Below the pieces are notes generated by a model, which was given only the letters and a program-made list of their open reading frames with translations, ran no database searches and was not told the DNA's origin. Below are positions 58,807 to 64,000 of a stretch of 64,000 nt of DNA, piece after piece (position 1 is the stretch's first letter; every line of letters begins with the position of its first letter). A program made the translations under genes and the position numbers. The DNA is from Natronospira proteinivora. Lineage in GTDB: Bacteria; Pseudomonadota; Gammaproteobacteria; Natronospirales; Natronospiraceae. Where the stretch lies: the NCBI RefSeq assembly GCF_024170465.1, contig NZ_JALJYF010000002.1, positions 682,001 to 746,000 of the forward strand. Reading direction: 5' to 3'.

Positions 58807-60174
58807 CTACAAAATATACCTCGACAGATCCTCGTCCACGGCCAGATCCTTCAAGGCCTTGTCCACATACTCGGCGTCGATCTTGACCCGGGTGCCGCTC
58901 TTGTCCGGGGCGGAGAAACTGAGTTCTTCCAGCAACCGCTCCATGATGGTGTGCAGACGACGGGCACCGATGTTCTCCGTGCTTTCATTCACCTGGTAGG
59001 CAATCTCGGCCAGGCGTTTGACCCCATCCTCGGTGAAGTCCAGTTCCACCCCTTCGGTGCCCAACAATTCCCGGTACTGACGGGTCAGGGAAGCGGAAGG
59101 CTCGGTGAGGATACGAATGAAGTCGGCGGTATCCAGGGCCTGGAGCTCCACCCGGATGGGCAGACGGCCCTGCAACTCGGGGATCAGGTCTGAGGGCTTG
59201 GACAGGTGAAAGGCGCCCGAGGCGATGAAGAGGATATGGTCGGTGCGCACCGTGCCGTGGCGTGTGGTGACCGCTGCCCCTTCCACCAGGGGCAGCAGAT
59301 CCCGCTGCACCCCTTCCCGGGAGACATCGGCCCCACCCCGGTTTTCCTGGCCGGAGGCGACCTTGTCCAGCTCGTCCAAAAAGACGATGCCGTTCTGCTC
59401 CACGTTATCCAGGGCTTCGTGCTTGATCTCTTCCTCATTGACCATGCTGGCTGCCTCTTCATCGGTAAGCAGCTGCAGGGCCTCGCGCACGCGCACCTTG
59501 CGGGTGCGGCGCTTCTCATTACCCATGTTCTGAAACATGTTCTGGAGCTGGCTGGTCATTTCCTCCATGCCCGGGGGCGCCATGATTTCCACGCCGGGGG
59601 GCATGGCCGAGACCTCGATCTCGATCTGGCGGTCATCCAGCTCGCCCATGCGCAGCATCTTGCGGAATTTCTCCCGGGTCTCGCTGCGCTCCGCCGGGCG
59701 TTGTTCCGGCTGGGGCTCGTTGGTAAAGCCGGTCTGGCGCGACTGGGGTGGGGGCAGCAGGGCATCCAGCACCCGTTCCTCGGCGGCCTCCTCGGCCCGG
59801 AAACGCACCTTTTCCATGGCCGCCTCGCGGGTCATCTTGATGGAGGCATCCACCAGGTCCTTGATGATGGAGTCCACTTCCCGGCCCACATAGCCCACCT
59901 CGGTGAACTTGGTGGCTTCCACCTTCACGAAGGGGGCATCGGCCAGCTTGGCCAGGCGCCGGGCAATCTCGGTCTTGCCCACCCCGGTGGGGCCGATCAT
60001 CAGGATATTCTTGGGCGTGATCTCTGGACGCAGCTTTTCGTCCACGTTCATCCGCCGCCAGCGATTACGCAGGGCAATGGCCACCGAGCGCTTGGCCTGG
60101 TCCTGGCCGATGATGTGACGGTCCAGTTCCTGGACGATTTCCCGCGGGGTCATCATGGGGGGTGTGGTCGACAT
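58807..60174 (-). CDS. hslU: ATP-dependent protease ATPase subunit HslU
   Basis: 455 residues from ATG 60174. This AAA+ unfoldase of HslUV has Walker [16 protein letters not shown], the pore motif [10 protein letters not shown], an inserted I-domain (about 110-240), Walker [10 protein letters not shown], and the C-terminal DLSRYIL tail that docks into HslV. It follows hslV by 57 bases. Confidence 0.97.
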   Translation of the reverse strand: MSTTPPMMTPREIVQELDRHIIGQDQAKRSVAIALRNRWRRMNVDEKLRPEITPKNILMIGPTGVGKTEIARRLAKLADAPFVKVEATKFTEVGYVGREVDSIIKDLVDASIKMTREAAMEKVRFRAEEAAEERVLDALLPPPQSRQTGFTNEPQPEQRPAERSETREKFRKMLRMGELDDRQIEIEVSAMPPGVEIMAPPGMEEMTSQLQNMFQNMGNEKRRTRKVRVREALQLLTDEEAASMVNEEEIKHEALDNVEQNGIVFLDELDKVASGQENRGGADVSREGVQRDLLPLVEGAAVTTRHGTVRTDHILFIASGAFHLSKPSDLIPELQGRLPIRVELQALDTADFIRILTEPSASLTRQYRELLGTEGVELDFTEDGVKRLAEIAYQVNESTENIGARRLHTIMERLLEELSFSAPDKSGTRVKIDAEYVDKALKDLAVDEDLSRYIL

Positions 60175-60231
60175 GGATACTCCCAATCTCAATTAAGGCG
60201 TTGATCGCGACATCACAAGGGCGCGCCGGGC

Positions 60232-60771
60232 TTATTCGGCCAGCGACTCCAGCACGATGTTGTGGTTGGTATAGACACAAATGTCGGCGGCGATCTCCAG
60301 GCCCTTCTGGGCCACCTCAGCGGCCGCCAGTTCGGTATTGGCCAGCAGTGCAGTGGCGCCAGCCTGGGCGAAGGCACCGCCGGAGCCGATGGCCATGATG
60401 CCGCCTTCCGGCTCGATCACATCGCCGTTACCGGAAATGATCAGCGACACTTCCTTGTCGGCCACGCAGAGCAGGGCCTCCAGGCGACGCAGGGCCCGGT
60501 CGGTGCGCCAGTCCTTGGCCAGTTCCACCGCCGCCCGGGTGAGGTTGCCACCATGCTTTTGCAACTGGCCCTCAAAACGCTCGAACAGGGTGAAGGCATC
60601 GGCGGTGCCGCCGGCGAAACCGGCCAGCACCTTGTTCTCGTAGAGGCGGCGGACCTTGCGGGCATTGCCCTTCATGATGGTGCTGCCGAGAGAGACCTGG
60701 CCGTCGCCGGCCATGGCCACATCCTGTCCACGCCGCACGCAAAGGACGGTGGTGCCTCGATACTGCTCCAT
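60232..60771 (-). CDS. hslV: ATP-dependent protease subunit HslV
   Basis: 179 residues. The propeptide MEQYRG is followed by TTVL, giving the N-terminal catalytic Thr after processing, as expected for this proteasome-like peptidase. [25 protein letters not shown] and [13 protein letters not shown] are typical. With HslU it degrades misfolded proteins. No clear heat-shock promoter is seen in the 71 bases before it, so transcription may come from upstream. Confidence 0.97.
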   Translation of the reverse strand: MEQYRGTTVLCVRRGQDVAMAGDGQVSLGSTIMKGNARKVRRLYENKVLAGFAGGTADAFTLFERFEGQLQKHGGNLTRAAVELAKDWRTDRALRRLEALLCVADKEVSLIISGNGDVIEPEGGIMAIGSGGAFAQAGATALLANTELAAAEVAQKGLEIAADICVYTNHNIVLESLAE

Positions 60772-60842
60772 TGGTCTGCTCCAGAATCCGGAAAGTGCAT
60801 TGATTGTACGTCAGCCGACAAGGCCCCTTCCGCTGATCGATC

Positions 60843-61766
60843 TCAAGGCTTGCGGCGGCGGGCCCTGGGATGGGCCTTGTCATATGTGCGGGCGAGATGC
60901 TGGAAATCAAGGTGGGTGTAGATCTGGGTGGTGCTGATATCGGCATGGCCGAGCAATTCCTGGACCGCCCTCAGGTCGCCGCTGGACTCCAGCAGATGAC
61001 TGGCAAAGCTGTGTCGCAGCTGGTGGGGATGGGTGGGCACATCCAGACCCAGCTGACGGGACCAATGGGCCAAACGGGCCTGGATATTGCGATGGCTGAG
61101 CCGGGTACCGCGATTGCTGACGAAAAGCGCCGATTCGGCCACATCCGCCATGGACGCCCGGTCCCGCAGCCAGGCCTTCAAGGCGGCTTCGGCCTTGCGC
61201 CCCATGGGCACGATGCGGGTTTTCTCGCCCTTGCCGGTGACCCGCACGGTGCCGTCGGCGAAATCCACTGAATCCAGGTCCAGACCGGCCAGTTCCGCCA
61301 GCCGCAAGCCGGCCCCGTAGAACAACTCCATCACCGCCTTGTCGCGGCGCGCCAGGGGCGTCTCGGCGGGCATGTCCAGCAGGGCCCCCACCTGATCGGC
61401 GTCCAGGGTGTTGGGCAGGCGGCGGGGGGATTTGGGGGCAGTAATCTCGTCGGCCGGGTTGTGCTGGGCCTTGTGCTCTCGAATCAGGAAACGAAAAAGG
61501 CTGCGCACGGCCGACAGACGGCGCTGAATACTGCGCCCGGAATGGCCCCGGCGGCGCTGTCCGGCCGCCCAGGCCCGCACATGCTGAGCGTCCACCATCA
61601 GCCAGTCATCCACGCCCTGGGTGTCCAGCCAGGCGAGAAAATCGTCCAGGTCCCGGCCATAGGCCGACAGGGTGCGCGGCGAAAGCCGCCGCACCTGGGC
61701 CAGATAATCGAGATAGCGCTGACTGTCGGCCCGCAGGGCCTCAGCGGCGGTGGCGGCGGTCGTCAT
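60843..61766 (-). CDS. xerC: Tyrosine recombinase XerC
   Basis: 307 residues. The N-terminal SAM-like core-binding domain (about 10-95) is followed by the catalytic domain with Arg in GAGLRLAELAGLDLDSVDF, HQLRHSFASHLLESSGD, LLGHADISTTQIYTH and the active Tyr. It resolves chromosome dimers at dif with XerD. It overlaps the DUF484 gene by 26 bases, the conserved dapF-DUF484-xerC order. Confidence 0.95.
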   Translation of the reverse strand: MTTAATAAEALRADSQRYLDYLAQVRRLSPRTLSAYGRDLDDFLAWLDTQGVDDWLMVDAQHVRAWAAGQRRRGHSGRSIQRRLSAVRSLFRFLIREHKAQHNPADEITAPKSPRRLPNTLDADQVGALLDMPAETPLARRDKAVMELFYGAGLRLAELAGLDLDSVDFADGTVRVTGKGEKTRIVPMGRKAEAALKAWLRDRASMADVAESALFVSNRGTRLSHRNIQARLAHWSRQLGLDVPTHPHQLRHSFASHLLESSGDLRAVQELLGHADISTTQIYTHLDFQHLARTYDKAHPRARRRKP

Positions 61767-62460
61767 GCCGGGCCAGGGCGGTGGCGATGAGATCGGCCAT
61801 GCGCTCCAGGAACACCGTGCCTTGGTTGGCGGTGAAGTGATCCTTGGTGCGGTTGCCGATGGCGATCATCCCCTGGCGGGCATCGGCGCCCAGGGGCAGC
61901 AAGGCCGCGGAACCCACCCGACCCTCGGCCTGATCCCCGAACAGGAAGGCCAGCTGCTCGGTACTCAGGCGACCGAGCTGGGGACGGGCATTCTTGAGGA
62001 AATTGCGAAAGGCCGACAGGCCCGGATCATCCGGGGCCACCACCCGGGCGGGCAGCTGGCCGGCATCCGAATGCTGTTCACTGAACAGGCAAATGATGAC
62101 CTCGTCGGCGCTGAAGCGGGCTCGGAGGACCTCGTCGATTCCAGCCAACAGTTCCTGGCGGTCTCCCGCATTTACCAGGGCCAGGGCCAGATGATGCATG
62201 CGGTCGATCAGGGTGTCATTACTGCGTGCCACTTCCACCAGATCCACCAGGCGTCGCTCCAGCTGGCGGTTTTGCTGGCGCAGCACGGCCACCTGTTTTT
62301 CCACCAGAGAGACCGCATCCCCGCTGTCGTGGGGCACCCGCAGGCGACTCACCAGTTCGGGATGTTGGTCGAAGAACTCCGGATGGGCGGTAAGGTAGTC
62401 CACCACACCCTGTTCTTCCGGTTGAAGTTCCTGACTGCCCAGTTTGCGTTCAGTGCTCAT
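61741..62460 (-). CDS. DUF484 family protein
   Basis: 239 residues. VVDYLTAHPEFFDQHPELVSRLRVPH is the DUF484 N-terminus, followed by a coiled coil (about 45-80) and a GAF-like domain (about 95-230) with LPLGADARQGMIAIGNRTKDHFTANQGT. Function is not established. It overlaps dapF by four bases and xerC by 26. Confidence 0.92.
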   Translation of the reverse strand: MSTERKLGSQELQPEEQGVVDYLTAHPEFFDQHPELVSRLRVPHDSGDAVSLVEKQVAVLRQQNRQLERRLVDLVEVARSNDTLIDRMHHLALALVNAGDRQELLAGIDEVLRARFSADEVIICLFSEQHSDAGQLPARVVAPDDPGLSAFRNFLKNARPQLGRLSTEQLAFLFGDQAEGRVGSAALLPLGADARQGMIAIGNRTKDHFTANQGTVFLERMADLIATALARHDDRRHRR

Positions 62461-63275
62461 AGCCGGATGCTTCCCGTGAATGCGTATTCAGCCGGACCCT
62501 GCATCCACAGCGGCCTGCCGTCTCCCTCAAAGCTTATCATGAGTTCGCCGCCTTGCAGCCTTACTTTTACGCTGGATTCCAGCCAGCCGGCGACGCGTCC
62601 AGCAGCCACCGCGGCGCAGGCGCCGCTGCCACAGGCCAGGGTCTCGCCTACGCCCCGTTCCCAGACCCGCAGGCTGACTTTCTCGGGGTTGTCCACCACC
62701 ATGAAACCCACATTTACCCCTTCCGGAAAGGCGGCATGGTGCTCCAGGGCCGGGCCCAGACTGTCCACCGGCGCATCAAGCACCGAATCCACACGGATCA
62801 CGGCATGAGGATTGCCCATATCCACCAGGTGCAGCATGGGGGCCCGATCCTCGATTTGAATGATGGCCGGGTTGTCATCCAGTTTGGCCGGCAGATCGAC
62901 GGGCTGGAATCGGGGAAGCCCCATATCCACCCGGATCTGGCCACCTTCGGCGGGCTCGGCCCGCATCAATCCGGTGCGGGTGCGCAGGCGAACGGGTCCG
63001 GTCTCGATATGGCCCTGGTCCATGGCCAGCCGGGCCACGCAGCGGGCGCCGTTGCCACACTGGGCCACCTCGCCCCCGTCGGCGTTGTAGACCCGATAGT
63101 AGAAATCGCTCTCTTCATCCCGGGCCGCTTCCAGGATCAGCAGCTGGTCGCAGCCGACGCCGTAACGGCGATGGGCGATATGGCGGACCTGCTCCGCCGA
63201 CAAGGTCACCGGCGTTTTCACCGCATCAATGACCACAAAGTCATTGCCCAGGCCCTGCATCTTGAAAAAATCCAT
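62457..63275 (-). CDS. dapF: Diaminopimelate epimerase
   Basis: 272 residues. The two catalytic Cys are present in GNGARCVARL and ACGSGACAAVAAG, and the start MDFFKMQGLGNDFVVID is diagnostic. It converts LL- to meso-diaminopimelate for lysine and peptidoglycan. Its ATG directly follows the yccU stop with no gap. Confidence 0.97.
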   Translation of the reverse strand: MDFFKMQGLGNDFVVIDAVKTPVTLSAEQVRHIAHRRYGVGCDQLLILEAARDEESDFYYRVYNADGGEVAQCGNGARCVARLAMDQGHIETGPVRLRTRTGLMRAEPAEGGQIRVDMGLPRFQPVDLPAKLDDNPAIIQIEDRAPMLHLVDMGNPHAVIRVDSVLDAPVDSLGPALEHHAAFPEGVNVGFMVVDNPEKVSLRVWERGVGETLACGSGACAAVAAGRVAGWLESSVKVRLQGGELMISFEGDGRPLWMQGPAEYAFTGSIRL

Positions 63276-63701
63276 TTAGCCCGCCTGCATCAAGGGGACG
63301 CCGTCACGATAAATGCAGCGGTCCATGACCACAAAGAGCCCGGCCTGGCGGGCCTTTTCTGCCGCCTCACGATCCACCACGCCATCCTGAAGCCAGAGGG
63401 CCGGGATATTGGCGGCGATGGCATCATCCACCACCTCGGCCACGTGCTCCGGGCGGCGGAATACCACCGCCATATCTACCTTGTCAGGCAGATCCCGAAG
63501 GGTGGGCACCGCCGGCACCCCCATCACCTCATCGGTGCCCGGGCGCACCGCCAGCAACTCGAAGCCCAGGCGCTTGAGCGCAGAGCCCACGCCATGACTG
63601 GGCCGACCTTCCTTGGGCGACAAGCCCACCACGGCAATCCGCCGGGTCTCCGCCAATCGCTTGGCGATGGCCTCATCACTCGGGTTTTCAAACTCACTCA
63701 T
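63276..63701 (-). CDS. CoA-binding domain protein (YccU-like)
   Basis: 141 residues from ATG 63701; an open frame to 63725 was not used. It is a single CoA-binding Rossmann domain, IAVVGLSPKEGRPSHGVGSALKRLGF ... ALWLQDGVVDREAAEKARQAGLFVVMDRCI, as in E. coli YccU. It binds CoA; no catalytic role is known. It is joined to dapF. Confidence 0.9.
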   Translation of the reverse strand: MSEFENPSDEAIAKRLAETRRIAVVGLSPKEGRPSHGVGSALKRLGFELLAVRPGTDEVMGVPAVPTLRDLPDKVDMAVVFRRPEHVAEVVDDAIAANIPALWLQDGVVDREAAEKARQAGLFVVMDRCIYRDGVPLMQAG

Positions 63702-63786
63702 GCCGGCACTCCTTTGAACGACCACGCCGTCATTATGGGCACAGTGCCCGGAACCACGCTAGCCTGTAGGTAGTTTGGTTTTTGCT

Positions 63787-63984
63787 AACACGGAGGGCAC
63801 GGAGGTTTCACGGAGAACACGGAGGAATGCGATGGGGGTTGGGGAGGCTCGTGGGAGCGGCGTCCGCCGCGATAAACAGAGAGCTCCCTGGCAATCGCGG
63901 CGGACGCCGCTCCCACAAGGCACTGCTACTTCTCAACAATAATCCCCTCCGTGTTCTCCGTGAAACCTCCGTGCCCTCCGTGTT
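63787..63984. repeat. Nested palindromic element, copy B (perfect arms)
   Basis: Outer arms at 63787-63825 and 63946-63984 are perfect inverted repeats over 39 bases, made of CACGGAGG-type units. Nested inside, 63851-63873 and 63894-63916 are perfect 23-base inverted repeats (GTGGGAGCGGCGTCCGCCGC...). No open frame fits. It is the sharper copy of the element at 57850-58081, lying upstream of the yccU-dapF operon. Confidence 0.88.
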
Positions 63985-64000
63985 CAAAAACCCAACCCCT

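Noticed and set aside
63787-63984. CRISPR array
   Set aside because: The CACGGAGG units are short, adjacent and palindromically arranged, without unique spacers or cas genes.

Overview
The window is a stretch of chromosome from a high-GC gammaproteobacterium. The evidence is the gene order: def-fmt-rsmB-DUF4390-ntrYX, LysM-dprA-smg-topA-tsaC-hemF, yibN-grxC-secB-gpsA, gpmI-envC-ctp-DUF610, hslVU-DUF971-ubiE-ubiJ-ubiB, dapF-DUF484-xerC, and a complete-looking MSHA-type IV pilus locus. Many proteins carry Asp/Glu-rich linkers, which would suit a halophilic or haloalkaliphilic lineage such as an Ectothiorhodospiraceae or Natronospira relative; that placement is inference only. I found no tRNA, rRNA, CRISPR array, prophage or insertion sequence.

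Region by region. Positions 1-7253 (minus) hold one giant secreted repeat protein. It has a Sec signal peptide, six RTX-derived repeats, Ig-like domains, two DUF1566 domains, a PKD/Ig series, a CAP domain, a Big-2-like domain and a carboxypeptidase-regulatory-like domain that runs off the window. An in-frame TAG at 3861-3863 cuts it in two inside one domain. Positions 7465-10895 (plus) hold argS, a SPOR protein and azlCD. Positions 10920-18074 (minus) form a def-fmt-rsmB-DUF4390-ntrY-ntrX string, where NtrX has a degenerate AAA+ domain. Positions 18302-26932 (plus) hold a LysM lipoprotein, dprA, smg, topA, tsaC, hemF, an esterase and an SDR enzyme.

Positions 27015-44732 (minus) are the MSHA pilus locus. 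In transcription order it is mshI, mshI2/pilN, mshJ, K, L, M, N, E, G, a prepilin in the mshB/mshF position, an unrecognised membrane protein with an internal duplication, then mshA, C, D, O, P and Q. The extension ATPase MshE has the two-motif MshEN c-di-GMP-binding domain, so pilus extension is probably controlled by c-di-GMP. No retraction ATPase or prepilin peptidase lies in the window.

Positions 45056-64000 hold a class-1B-like dihydroorotate dehydrogenase, trmL, gpsA-secB-grxC-yibN, gpmI-envC-ctp-DUF610-yajL, a ubiquinone cluster (ubiE, ubiJ, ubiB) with a 29-codon membrane-peptide gene missed by ordinary length cut-offs, and the yccU-dapF-DUF484-xerC-hslV-hslU-DUF971 string. The intergenic spaces here carry repeats: two copies of a nested palindrome with (CACGGAGG)-type outer arms, REP-like stem-loops, and a heptamer (GCTGCAA) array with an inverted partner.
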